A stretch of DNA of 64,000 nucleotides from Polyangium mundeleinium. GTDB lineage: Bacteria > Myxococcota_A > Polyangia > Polyangiales > Polyangiaceae. Under the pieces are notes generated by a model, which was given only the letters and a program-made list of their open reading frames with translations, was not told the DNA's origin and did not search any database. This document shows positions 25,115-33,240 of this stretch, in pieces; the stretch's first letter is position 1, and each line of letters opens with the position of its first letter. Location of the stretch: assembly GCF_028369105.1 (NCBI RefSeq), contig NZ_JAQNDO010000001.1, positions 1,426,001-1,490,000 on the forward strand, in the 5' to 3' direction. A program made the position numbers and the translations under genes.

Positions 25115-27067
25115 TCATGGTGCATGGCTTGCGTAGTACGAGGCGAATGCGTTGGCGAGGAGATGGTGCTTCGAGATCACTCGGATGGTCGACTGCGTCG
25201 TTCGCTCGATCAGACGATAGCTGTCCTCGCCGCGGACCAGCTCTAGGTCAAGGTTGTTCTCGAATACCTTTCGCAGCAGCGTCGCGCACGAGTCGACCGA
25301 TCTGGCCACGAGTATGCCATTCAACACGCCGGTGCTGAGAATGACCTGAAGCGCAAGCGGGTGCTTCTCGCGAAACAGCGATGCGCGCCGCTCGAAGCGC
25401 ACTGCGGTCGCGACGAGAGTGCCATCGATGTCTGCGCGGAGGCCCTCGGGTATTGGCGGTGGTGCGTTGGGGTTGCTCATCACCCCGCGGAGCCATTCGA
25501 GATACTTGCCGCGGGTCTCCTTGAAACGGTCTGTCTCCGTATCCAAACCGAAGTCTGCCCAGTGGCGCGCCACTACGTCCGCGATCTGCTCATCCGTGCC
25601 GGCGGCAAGTCGCCGGTTCAGAATCGCGCCGAGCATCGCCTCGCGGTCCATCGTCTGTGAAACTTCATCAGGGTCGATCCTGTGGAGGATGTTGCGAAGG
25701 TCGTCCTCTGACGATTGCGCGAGCTCTGACGAATCGAGCTGGAGTTCGGGAGCATCGAGCTTGGGGACGTAGACGATAACAGGCTTGCCTTGGCCGAGCG
25801 CGACGGACGCCTCCGAATCTTTTCCGAACGTGTCGGACTTCTGCGCCATGTAGATGGTTGCGGCGGATCGCCTTAGCATCAGCGCCTCAACAAGCCCCTT
25901 CGCGATGCGATCCTCAACCCAAGACTGAGTTGGGTTGAAATACCGCAACTTCAATGGCTTGACCTCCGGGTGCTCGAAGAGACGCAGCACGAACTGATTT
26001 ACCGACACGAAGTCCGAGTCCTCTCGCATCGAGGTTGCGACGTACACGTCCATGTGGTCGGCTGCGAGATACTGCGAAAGATTGCGCAGGCCTGTTGCCT
26101 GGGTACCCGCGATCCGCGCTCGATCGATCTCATCCTTCGGCGCCAGGCGCTCGGCCTCGGCCTCCAACTCCTCAGGCGCGGGGCTGAATAGCGCGGACAT
26201 CGGGCCGTGGCTGAGCCGGGAACCAAACTTGCGTAGAAGTGATTCCATTTCACGTCGGCGCTTGGGCTTGAACTCCTCTACGGAAGTGCGCCCGTTTTGC
26301 CGAATGAAGGCAGCCATATCTCGAAGCCACTTCACCAGTTCTTCGCGCTCTTTACGCTCCTGGTCGAGCTTCGCGGCGGCGATGTACCCGAGGTCGCGCA
26401 AGCGCGCCTCGTCGATGTTCTCAATACGGTTCCACGGAGCTCGGTCCCGGTATTCGTCGAGTGAGCGTGTTCCGAGAGCTGCGACAAGCGTTGCGAGGTC
26501 GCTTGCGCGATTCATCTCCTCGTACGCCTGCATGAATGTCGGGAACAGACGGATGGCCTCGGCCTGGTAGCGCTTCACTGCGGCCGAGAACTGCCCGATG
26601 TCCTGGAATGAATCGGCCTTGAAGTAGCGGTTGAAGAACTGCTGCGACACCGGCCGGATGCCGTAGAAGACCTGGATCTCCCGCAGAGTGTCGAAGGCAG
26701 CGTGGTTCGTGATCGCGGCGCCGATCAACGAGGTGACAGCGCCCTCGACGGCCTGGGACGCCTGATCGTCCAGATGTGCGATCGACACCTCCTGCCCGAT
26801 GAGCTCGCCAAGTTCGGCCTCGAACTCGACTCGTCGTGCAGCACTCAGACGTAGAAACGGCTCGACGAGCGCGTCTGGCAGGCTGAGATGCTTCGCCAGA
26901 GCGCGCAGGTGCTCGGCGGCAGGGAGGCGATAGCCCTGCTCCAGGTGAGCGATGGCAGTGCGAGGGAGCCTGCCGGCGTCCTTCGATAGCTGCTCCTGCG
27001 TCAGACCGCGGTGCTCGCGGAACGCGCGAACCAGTGATCCGAGGTCTCCCAACGAGTGGACGGCCAT
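25115..27067 (-). CDS. XRE HTH fused to a TIR/deoxyribosyltransferase-like domain
   Basis: The 650-residue protein starts with an XRE helix-turn-helix (VRAFREHRGLTQEQLSKDAG, then TAIAHLEQGYRLPAAEHLRA; residues 8-60). A long helical middle (about 70-330) follows. At about 335-440 is a Rossmann-like block: MDVYVATSMREDSDFVSVNQ, WVEDRIAKGLVEALMLRRSA, then IYMAQKSDTFGKDSEASVAL and GQGKPVIVYVP. This resembles TIR, nucleoside-deoxyribosyltransferase and SLOG-like NAD-handling folds; DSExxxALGxGKPVI would supply the acidic catalytic residue. A C-terminal 200-residue domain ends LLANAFASYYASHAP. In context (next to an OLD/UvrD pair) it looks like a self-regulated effector. The exact family is not certain. 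Confidence 0.7.
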   Translation of the reverse strand: MAVHSLGDLGSLVRAFREHRGLTQEQLSKDAGRLPRTAIAHLEQGYRLPAAEHLRALAKHLSLPDALVEPFLRLSAARRVEFEAELGELIGQEVSIAHLDDQASQAVEGAVTSLIGAAITNHAAFDTLREIQVFYGIRPVSQQFFNRYFKADSFQDIGQFSAAVKRYQAEAIRLFPTFMQAYEEMNRASDLATLVAALGTRSLDEYRDRAPWNRIENIDEARLRDLGYIAAAKLDQERKEREELVKWLRDMAAFIRQNGRTSVEEFKPKRRREMESLLRKFGSRLSHGPMSALFSPAPEELEAEAERLAPKDEIDRARIAGTQATGLRNLSQYLAADHMDVYVATSMREDSDFVSVNQFVLRLFEHPEVKPLKLRYFNPTQSWVEDRIAKGLVEALMLRRSAATIYMAQKSDTFGKDSEASVALGQGKPVIVYVPKLDAPELQLDSSELAQSSEDDLRNILHRIDPDEVSQTMDREAMLGAILNRRLAAGTDEQIADVVARHWADFGLDTETDRFKETRGKYLEWLRGVMSNPNAPPPIPEGLRADIDGTLVATAVRFERRASLFREKHPLALQVILSTGVLNGILVARSVDSCATLLRKVFENNLDLELVRGEDSYRLIERTTQSTIRVISKHHLLANAFASYYASHAP

Positions 27068-27174
27068 GGCTCCTCTGGGGGTAGGAAACAGTGGATCTAT
27101 CGGCTTGCGTCACTCGCGCGTCAAGCCTTGTGCACAGGCGTCTCCTCAGGGCTTCTTGCCGTCTGCGGCCACGT

Positions 27175-27657
27175 TCAACGTGCTCGACGACGCCATCCCC
27201 CACGCCGTCTCTTCTTCGGTGCCTCGGCCCGACGAGCCACCTCGGGGACGTGACTCCACGTCTTGCCCTCGTCGATGTTGCGGATCGACTTCGCGTCAAC
27301 GCCGAAGCTGAACCCGATGATCCGCGGAGACACGCCTTGATCGAGCAGGGCGCAGATCTCCTTCACCTGCTCCTCGGTGAGCCGAGCGCGCGGGTTGTTG
27401 ATCCCCGGCCGCCCTCGTGATGACGAAGCCGCGGGAAGCGCCTTGCGCTCGATCTCCTCGAGCAGCACCGCGTCCGCGTTGAAGGGGTTGGGCTTCGAGC
27501 CCTCGTAGAGGTGGCTGGGGTTGACGCACGTCTTCTTGCCGCAGGTGTGCAGGACCATCCCAGACGGAGGACGTCCGTGCTCCAGCTCGAACATGTGGCG
27601 GTGGGCCATGACGACGTGGCGGCCGACGCGGAAGACGCCGTACCCGCGGTTGTTCAC
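27175..27657 (-). CDS. HNH endonuclease with C-terminal DNA-binding segment
   Basis: From a GTG at 27657 the product reads NNRGYGVFRVGRHVVMAHRH, then VLHTCGKKTCVNPSHLYEGS, the HNH_3 core with histidines and zinc-binding cysteines. It continues with ARLTEEQVKEICALLDQGVS and FGVDAKSIRNIDEGKTWSHV, the usual helix-turn-helix that follows in phage HNH proteins, and a basic tail. In the same frame, sequence upstream of the GTG encodes ECWYWLGAV, the conserved C-W-x-W element that normally precedes it. The true protein should thus begin upstream. I find no ATG, GTG or TTG in that open stretch as far as about 27,890, so the start may be damaged. Confidence 0.65.
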   Translation of the reverse strand: MNNRGYGVFRVGRHVVMAHRHMFELEHGRPPSGMVLHTCGKKTCVNPSHLYEGSKPNPFNADAVLLEEIERKALPAASSSRGRPGINNPRARLTEEQVKEICALLDQGVSPRIIGFSFGVDAKSIRNIDEGKTWSHVPEVARRAEAPKKRRRGGWRRRAR

Positions 27658-27759
27658 CGCGCCGAGCCAGTACCAGCACTCGTCGCCGTTGCCCTGACGA
27701 ACAAGGGCGCTGAACTTCGCGAAGGACGAGAGGTTCTGCTCCTCCGGGTCACTCGCTGA

Positions 27760-28204
27760 GAAGTACGGCCCGGCTTCTTCGTCTCGTCCACGTTCTACTC
27801 GGTGCAGTTGAACAAGGCCGCTGGCGTCGATCTGCCCTCGGTCACGTTGTTGTTCAAGTTCAACGACTACATGCCGGCTCGAACCTGATGTTCTTCTTCG
27901 CGTGGAAGCTCAACCGCCAGCCTCCCGGTTGAAGCGGGACTTGTCGTTGTTCTTCCTGTCGACGTTCTCGCTGAGCTTTGGACCAGCGGCGCTAGCAGCG
28001 CAGGGTTAGCAGGAGACGGTCGTCGTTCATGACGGCCTCATCGAAGTTCAACGGCTGCCAGGAACAACATCTGGTCCTTGAACTACAACCGCTTCAACCT
28101 ATGCCTGGAGGTCCAGGGTGGCGACCCGGTCCCAGTCCTAAGGGTTGTGATCGGCTGAGTCGGAGGTGCGGGGGATGGGCGCTTAACTTTGTGGTTAGGA
28201 GTCT
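27760..28204. other. Degenerate stretch without an intact gene
   Basis: No supported gene. Short coding-like pieces occur in several frames, for example FFVSSTFYSVQLNKAAGVDL on the plus strand near 27,775. All are quickly interrupted. The stretch looks like decayed coding DNA between the HNH gene and the inverted repeat. Confidence 0.4.
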
Positions 28205-28280
28205 GTGTTGAGTAGGTAAAATATGTGTCTGATCATGGATTTAGCTAGGAACGGTCCGATCAGATCTAGGTACTCAACAC
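28205..28280. repeat. 76-bp nested inverted repeat
   Basis: The outer arms are perfect 10-mers, GTGTTGAGTA (28205-28214) and TACTCAACAC (28271-28280). Inside them lies a second pair, TCTGATC (28228-28234) and GATCAGA (28258-28264). The interior is unusually AT-rich for this window. It could be the end-to-end remnant of an insertion element or MITE, or a binding site. No coding sequence is inside. Confidence 0.65.
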
Positions 28281-28615
28281 CGAGTCCCAACTGCAAAAAA
28301 GATCGTCACCACCCCCTCCCTGACGCTGCGCAAGCACCCGCAGACACACCCCCAGGGGCCACCGCCGGGAGTACATCTCCTCAGCTCGGAGGTTTTGTTC
28401 ATGCGCTTCACCATGAACTCGATGTCCGCCTCGTGAGTCGCCGCCGGCACCTGTCGGTGAAGACGGGCAAACAGCGGCCGTGATCGGCGAGTTCATCTAG
28501 AACGACGTCGGCAAATACAACGACTACTTGCTCGCCGAGCTGATCGACATCGAACTCCTCTCGCGATCGGCAGAACAACGTGGGCCGGTTCCACGGCCTC
28601 GCCTATGCTCCGCTC

Positions 28616-29173
28616 ATGCTGCGCGTCGCAGTTCGTCTCGCACTCTCCCTCTGCGGCCCCCTCTCGTTCATGGCGTGCGGCGGCACTCAGACCGCCATCG
28701 CCACGGCTGATCCAGGCGTCGCCTCGCAGGGGGACACTGGAATTCGTCGTGGGCCTACCAGCATCCCGGTCGACGGGGACCCGAACGGCCTCTGATGGGA
28801 TGAGACCGCGGCGGCCCTCTACATCGCTGACGCGAAGAACAACCGCATCTTGAAGTGGACCGACGCGGCTGGGTTCTCGACCGTCGCGGAGTTGCCCCCG
28901 GCGCCGCCCGAGGGCGGGGGCCTCGGCCGGGTGGTGAAGCTCCCGGATGGCAAGCTCGTGGTGACGCGCTTCGGCCACGGCAAGGCGGGAGACGTCGTCT
29001 ACGCGAACCCCGACGGCACGAGCGGCATGGTGCCGAACCTCGATCCTCTCCGCCGTCGCATCGGTCTCGCGGTCACGAGCGACGGGACGCTGTACGAAGT
29101 GTTCTTCTTGTTCTCGAAAGACTGCTCGCCGCCGAGCACGAGCCCCCAACAGGCTTCTTCAAGCCACCGATGA
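28616..29173 (+). pseudogene. Broken lipoprotein with SMP-30/NHL-like repeats
   Basis: An ATG at 28616 begins a lipoprotein signal (MLRVAVRLALSLCGPLSFMA then CGG). The frame reads VDGDPNGL, hits TGA at 28793-28795, and resumes in the same frame with WDETAAALYIADAKNNRILK, then GRVVKLPDGKLVVTRFGHGK and VVYANPDGTSGMV. This is the L-Y-I-A-D-x-x-N-N-R-I pattern of NHL/SMP-30 beta-propellers. After LAVTSDGTLYE the sequence turns to low-quality residues, so the 3' part is also lost. An intact gene would encode a surface-exposed lipoprotein. Confidence 0.6.
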
Positions 29174-29519
29174 CCGCGGCCTCGCTCCCGGCCAGGTCGA
29201 GCCGCGCGATGCCTCCGCTCTTCACGCCGTCCGTCCTCGCTTGGCGCCTCGAACTCGACCTCAGGCCCGGGCTCGGGCGGGGTGCCCGCGGGGTTTCCTG
29301 CCGGGATGACGAAGGTCTTGAGGATGCGCCGCATGGAGGGCTCCGCGCGGTCTGGTCTGCTTCATCCGCTGAGGCGCCGAAGGAGCGGAGGCGAGGCGCT
29401 TGGCCAGCCTGCGAGGCGGCAGCCCACCTGCGCACCGAGCATCTGGACCGCGCGCCGCGCCTCTGGAAGGGGCAAAGCGCCAGGGCCTCGGCGGCGGGAA
29501 CCCGCCAGAGTGAACCTCG
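29174..29519. other. No intact gene; short minus-strand fragment
   Basis: The only coding-like piece is on the minus strand from an ATG at 29334 (ILKTFVIPAGNPAGTPPEPG, then PEVEFEAPSEDG). It loses protein character after about 40 residues. It may be the start of a lost phage gene. The rest shows no recognisable signal. Confidence 0.35.
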
Positions 29520-30320
29520 TCAAGCGTCGACGCGTTTGAAGGGAACGAAGGGACGTTCATCGAACGTCGCAGGTTCTCTCCAACTTACGTTCTCCATCTT
29601 GCTAGACAGGTGGATCGGGAGGCCGAAGAGGTGGCGGGTGCCCTTGCCACCGTCGCTGGACCACCAGAACCCAACGGGGACGTCGCTCTCCTTCGTCAGC
29701 ATGACCATCTGCGGCGCCCCACCGACACTGGTCTCTTTGCCGTCGAGAATTACATCGTGAAGCGCCTTCACGATGCCCTGCGTGTTAACCACCCCTTTTT
29801 TCTCCAGCTCGCTGAGTCGCGACTTCGCCGAGGCTGCCCCACTTCCGAAGCAGTGAACGCGCTTTGATGTGAGGTCGATCGCTACAGGTGCTGCGACGTC
29901 CTTGTCGCTCAACTCCAACCGCCAAACAGAGAAGCACTCCTTCCGTGAGTCCCAACCAGCGAGCAGAAGTGTCGCCGGGCGCCGCCACGCAGTCGGTATC
30001 AGTGGGAACGTGTGCCGGAGGTGTTCGTGGATCGCCATCGCCCTCGCGTCGACTGTCGGCGCCTCCTTTTCGTCCACCTTGTGGAGATGGTCTGAGTTGC
30101 TGATGGTCGCGACGGCGGAGGCGATGGCACTGAGGGCTACGAACGAGTCGCCGCAGTAGCCAAAATACTCTCGGGTCGGGTGGAGCCGATGAATCTTGGT
30201 AGCGTACTGCCACGAGATCTGGCCGCCCTTCCCATCGTCAGCGGACAGCAGACTGTCGCTCGCGATGTTGATCGCAGTCGGGTCATTGGGCTTGTTGGTC
30301 CACACCATCAACAACGTCAT
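29520..30320 (-). CDS. Orphan proteasome-like Ntn-hydrolase candidate
   Basis: The ATG at 30320 gives 266 residues starting MTLLMVW. The N-terminal 90 residues follow the order of a proteasome beta/HslV subunit: Thr2 first after Met, a strand, INIASDSLLSADDG in place of the V-x-A-D-x-R/Q strand, YATKIHRLHPTREYFGYCGD in place of the K-I-x-x-L...G-x-A-G motif, then a helix DSFVALSAIASAVATI. The C-terminal half is longer than in HslV (about 175 aa). If Met1 is removed, Thr2 would be the nucleophile. No ATPase partner (HslU, ARC) is adjacent. The assignment is pattern-based. The frame runs in without a break from the terminase fossil upstream. Confidence 0.6.
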   Translation of the reverse strand: MTLLMVWTNKPNDPTAINIASDSLLSADDGKGGQISWQYATKIHRLHPTREYFGYCGDSFVALSAIASAVATISNSDHLHKVDEKEAPTVDARAMAIHEHLRHTFPLIPTAWRRPATLLLAGWDSRKECFSVWRLELSDKDVAAPVAIDLTSKRVHCFGSGAASAKSRLSELEKKGVVNTQGIVKALHDVILDGKETSVGGAPQMVMLTKESDVPVGFWWSSDGGKGTRHLFGLPIHLSSKMENVSWREPATFDERPFVPFKRVDA

Positions 30321-30440
30321 CTGGGATCCTCGAGAATACAGGATACCGGCGGGTCGTTCATCCGAGAACTCGCACCCCGATCTCGCCGCCCCTCGGCGTG
30401 TCCGGTTGGCGCTCGCGCTGGCGCTCGCGAGCGCCACCGC

Positions 30441-30647
30441 CTAGAACTTGTCGGCGTGGCCCCGGGCGTTGCGATCGGCGTCGAATCTGACCTTGCCCGA
30501 GGGGAGCACACGGCGCTTGATGGCGTGGACCTGGCCGACGAGCTCGCGGTCGCGCGGGAGCGTCACGTCGCGACGCTGAAGCAGGATCTTGAAGTCCGTC
30601 GCCCAGCGCTCCTTCGCCTCGTTGGTGAAATTCTCGCCGACAACCGT
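30441..30647 (-). pseudogene. C-terminal fossil of a phage terminase large subunit
   Basis: Between two stop codons the minus strand reads [59 protein letters not shown] and GHADKF, then TAG. The pattern R-E-L-x-x-x-L/V-H-x-I-K-R...G-x-x-R-F/Y-D...G-H-A-D-x-F-W-A is that of Mu gp28-type terminase C-termini. The TAG replaces the expected Trp, and the frame continues AVALASAS after it. Upstream, the matching sequence ([11 protein letters not shown]) is in another frame. The gene is thus both frameshifted and nonsense-mutated. Confidence 0.6.
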
Positions 30648-30796
30648 TCACGCGCTTCTTCGACGCGCTCGATCGCCGGCATGCGGCGAGTTCTCGGTTC
30701 ATCATGGCGCGCGAGCTGAGGGATCGGCGCAGCTCACGGCCAGAGCGCGCCCCCCCGTACCTGGACGTCGGAGTTCGAGTCCTCCCTGGCGCGAGG

Positions 30797-30846
30797 CGAA
30801 GAAAAGTCGGCGCGCGAGCGGCGGGAGCCGAAGAAAAGTCGGCGCG
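30797..30846. repeat. Two 18-bp direct repeats
   Basis: CGAAGAAAAGTCGGCGCG occurs at 30797-30814 and again at 30829-30846, starts 32 bp apart. It is in a gene-free stretch between the terminase fossil and an XRE regulator. It may be a dispersed small repeat or a protein-binding site. Confidence 0.6.
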
Positions 30847-30984
30847 TGACCGGTCGCGAGCCGCATCCATGCTCCGACCAGTAGGCGAGGATGGCCGTCC
30901 CTCGGCCTTCCCGTCCGCGGCAACCACCTTCGTCATGCAGGTGGTTGCCGGACGGCTCCCGCTAGGCCCCGCCCCGGGCCCGGC

Positions 30985-31302
30985 TCACCCGCTCCGCCGC
31001 CGTCCCCGCGTCACCGCGCGCAAGAGGCGGAGAACGGCATCCTGGACGTCCTCGGACGCGCCCTGGAACAGCCGTGCTGCCTCGATGGCGGCCGGGTCAA
31101 GGTCGTGGACGCCTCCCACGAGCTCCCCCGGCGGCACCCCCAGGCCCTTCGCGAGTGCGAGGATGCTCGACAGCGAGGGGTCACGCCGGCCGGCCTCGAT
31201 GCCCCCGATGTAATTCGGGGTGAGCCCCGCGCGCTCCGCGAGCTGCTCCAGGGTCAGGCCCAGCGCCTCTCGCCGCCGCCGCACTTCCTTGCCGAAGTCC
31301 AC
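30985..31302 (-). CDS. XRE-family repressor
   Basis: The 105-residue protein has a classic XRE helix-turn-helix: VRRRREALGLTLEQLAERAG, then TPNYIGGIEAGRRDPSLSSI and LALAKGLGVPPGELV (residues 7-62). A short helical tail follows (EDVQDAVLRLLRAVTRG). It is divergent from the lipoprotein gene at 31387. Paired operators lie between them, so it probably represses itself, the lipoprotein, or both. Confidence 0.85.
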   Translation of the reverse strand: MDFGKEVRRRREALGLTLEQLAERAGLTPNYIGGIEAGRRDPSLSSILALAKGLGVPPGELVGGVHDLDPAAIEAARLFQGASEDVQDAVLRLLRAVTRGRRRSG

Positions 31303-31339
31303 GGCGCCGAAGGTCGCGGGGATGGCGCTTCAGGTGAAC

Positions 31340-31372
31340 ACACGATGGTGTTGACAATCAACACGATCGTGT
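31340..31372. promoter_or_regulatory. Paired operators with promoter elements
   Basis: A perfect 12-bp palindrome ACACGATCGTGT (31361-31372) and a near-identical copy ACACGATGGTGT (31340-31351) are centred 21 bp apart, two helical turns. TTGACA (31351-31356) sits between them and TATCGT begins at 31372, which would form a plus-strand promoter with a short spacer. Occlusion by the divergent XRE protein is the simplest reading. Confidence 0.65.
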
Positions 31373-31386
31373 ATCGTGACATCGCG

Positions 31387-32148
31387 ATGCATCGGTTTTC
31401 CCCTCCTCCGATCGTGCCCTCCGCGGCGTCAACGATCCTGCCCCTCGCGTTCATGCTGGCGAACAGCGTGCTTCTGGCTGGATGTTCCCGCGACGCATCG
31501 AGCATCGTGCGCGACTACCTGAACCAGGACAGTTGCCTCGACCGCGCCAAGTTCATCCTCGACCCCGAGGCGAACCGCGCCGCGCTCGCCGAGCACTACA
31601 AGGACCAGAAGGACTGCAAGAAGCCGTTCGAGTCGATCGAGGCCGACGACTGCGCGAAGATGAACGAGGGCGACTACTGCAGCGTCGAGGTCGTCTTCGG
31701 GAAGAACAAGCGGGACTACTACTACCACTTCAAGAAAACGGCAGAGGGCCTCAAGCTCGACTGGCGATCCTCGGTCGGATACAACCCCGTCTCGCTGCCG
31801 TTCTTCCGGACGCAACGGCTCAAGGGGACGTACCTCTTCCGCGTCTGGGCGAAGCTCACGGACTACTACAACTTCGACTACAACGACACGGAGCAGACCC
31901 ACCAGTCCATCGAGCTACGCGACCCAGGCGGCGCGGCGATCACGGGCTACATCCGCCGCGACGCACCCACGGCAGCGGCGCTGTTGGATGTGCTCAAGGA
32001 CGGCAAGGAGCACGGGGTGATGGTCGAGCTCCGGTATCCGCCGAACTCGAAAGACAGCAGCGTCGTGGGTATCGAGCGGTTCGTCGCCGAGCGCTGGCGC
32101 CAAAGGCCGGAGGAGTTCGAGGCGCGTCCCGCACCAGCGCTGCCCTGA
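31387..32148 (+). CDS. Lipoprotein of unknown function
   Basis: The ATG at 31387 lies 14 bases after the operator pair. The N-terminus is a type II signal (STILPLAFMLANSVLLAGC, lipobox LAGC), so the mature 220-residue protein should be lipid-anchored. The mature part has cysteines and charged residues (DCAKMNEGDYCSVEVVFGKN), then YYYHFKKTAEGLKLDWRSSV and TYLFRVWAKLTDYYNFDYND. No family recognised. The likely control by an XRE regulator is unusual for a lipoprotein gene and suggests an inducible surface function. Confidence 0.7.
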   Translation: MHRFSPPPIVPSAASTILPLAFMLANSVLLAGCSRDASSIVRDYLNQDSCLDRAKFILDPEANRAALAEHYKDQKDCKKPFESIEADDCAKMNEGDYCSVEVVFGKNKRDYYYHFKKTAEGLKLDWRSSVGYNPVSLPFFRTQRLKGTYLFRVWAKLTDYYNFDYNDTEQTHQSIELRDPGGAAITGYIRRDAPTAAALLDVLKDGKEHGVMVELRYPPNSKDSSVVGIERFVAERWRQRPEEFEARPAPALP

Positions 32149-32203
32149 TCGCTGCGCTGGAGTCTCCTCCGGCCGAATGACAGACACGCGTTAGATCGGG
32201 TTT

Positions 32204-33181
32204 TCAAGCCCCCGTCGCCGCCGCCCTTGCAGGGGGCAATGGCAGCGCTGGGCGCCCCCATGGGATCGGCAACGGCGCCGCCGTACGGCACACGAGGTGC
32301 AGCTTCATCCCCTCGTGATCGACCGCGGAAACCTGCATGGCTGGGGTCTTCACACCATCCTTCGCCTGCCAGGCGCGCAGCGTGAGCAGGCCCCTGCGAT
32401 GCGCACCGCGAAGCAGAGCCTTGAATGCCGAGAGACCGAGCCCCGTCGCCTCACCGCGGTCATCGAGCTCCTGGAACAGCTCCACGATGAGCGCATCGTC
32501 CGAGCCTTCATTGGCCACGGCCTGCACGCGCGCGGCGAAAGCATCGAGACGCATCGTGAACAGGCGGGGGCGCCCTTCGCGTCGCTTCTCATCCTCGTGG
32601 ACCTTGCGCGCGAAGTCCTTTGCTGCGGCATAAGCCTTGGGAGAGAGCACCTCGAGGACGTCGTCGAGCGCGGCGTACATGTTCCGACGCGACCATCGCT
32701 GCACGAGATGGAATGTGGTTCGTCGGGAACGAACTGCTGATGCAGCGACCACCAAGGGGTTCTCGTCCTCGGGCAGCTTGCACGTGGCGAGTTCGAGAAG
32801 CCCCCGGTTGTACGCTTGGAGCAGTCGCGCCTTGAATGCGGAAAGCGTTGGGCAGGAGGGGACCTCGTCACGCTCGCGAAGCAGACGGAAGAGCGGTGCG
32901 ATGAACACGCCATCATCATGTACCCCTTCGGTCACGCTGCGAGCCGCTGACTCCACGCCCGCGGCGAAGGCGCGAAGGGATCCGTTCACGAGCCCCGGTG
33001 CGCGTCGACGCTCAGCTTCGAGCTTGGCACGGGCGAAGAGCAGGACTGCGGCCGTGCCGTCCCGCGAGAGGACGTCGAACGCGTCAGGCCCCGTTCTGAG
33101 CTGCCTTCGGGAGGGCGGAGGCGGGGGCTCGAAAGACGCGGGAGGCGGACGAGCGGAGGACATCGAGACCCTCGATCGCAT
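32204..33181 (-). CDS. Protein with an internally duplicated winged-helix-like domain
   Basis: The ATG at 33181 gives 325 residues. Two halves repeat the same pattern: AFAAGVESAARSVTEGVHDD...LSAFKARLLQAYNRGLLEL (about 75-145) and AFAARVQAVANEGSDDALIV...LSAFKALLRGAHRRGLLTL (about 220-285). The SAFKxxLLxAxRRGLLxL block looks like the recognition-helix end of a winged helix. The N-terminus is proline-rich and the C-terminus low-complexity. It is related in style to the small proteins encoded at 33.9-35.2 kb. DNA or protein binding is inferred only from this pattern. Confidence 0.6.
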   Translation of the reverse strand: MRSRVSMSSARPPPASFEPPPPPSRRQLRTGPDAFDVLSRDGTAAVLLFARAKLEAERRRAPGLVNGSLRAFAAGVESAARSVTEGVHDDGVFIAPLFRLLRERDEVPSCPTLSAFKARLLQAYNRGLLELATCKLPEDENPLVVAASAVRSRRTTFHLVQRWSRRNMYAALDDVLEVLSPKAYAAAKDFARKVHEDEKRREGRPRLFTMRLDAFAARVQAVANEGSDDALIVELFQELDDRGEATGLGLSAFKALLRGAHRRGLLTLRAWQAKDGVKTPAMQVSAVDHEGMKLHLVCRTAAPLPIPWGRPALPLPPARAAATGA

Positions 33182-33240
33182 GTTCCGCGGCAAACCGCAA
33201 GAGAGGACAAACCCTGCTGTTCATCCTGCTGGAGGAAAGA

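Noticed and set aside
28493-29149. 218-codon minus-strand frame
   Set aside because: Antisense to the broken lipoprotein, whose plus-strand frame shows signal peptide and propeller motifs.
29520-30437. Longer start (30437) for the proteasome-like gene
   Set aside because: The extra 39 residues continue the terminase fossil. ATG 30320 exposes a Thr at position 2 as in Ntn-hydrolases.
30704-30984. Open frames between the terminase fossil and the XRE gene
   Set aside because: Arg/Ser/Pro-rich random GC composition on both strands, with short direct repeats inside. No coding evidence.
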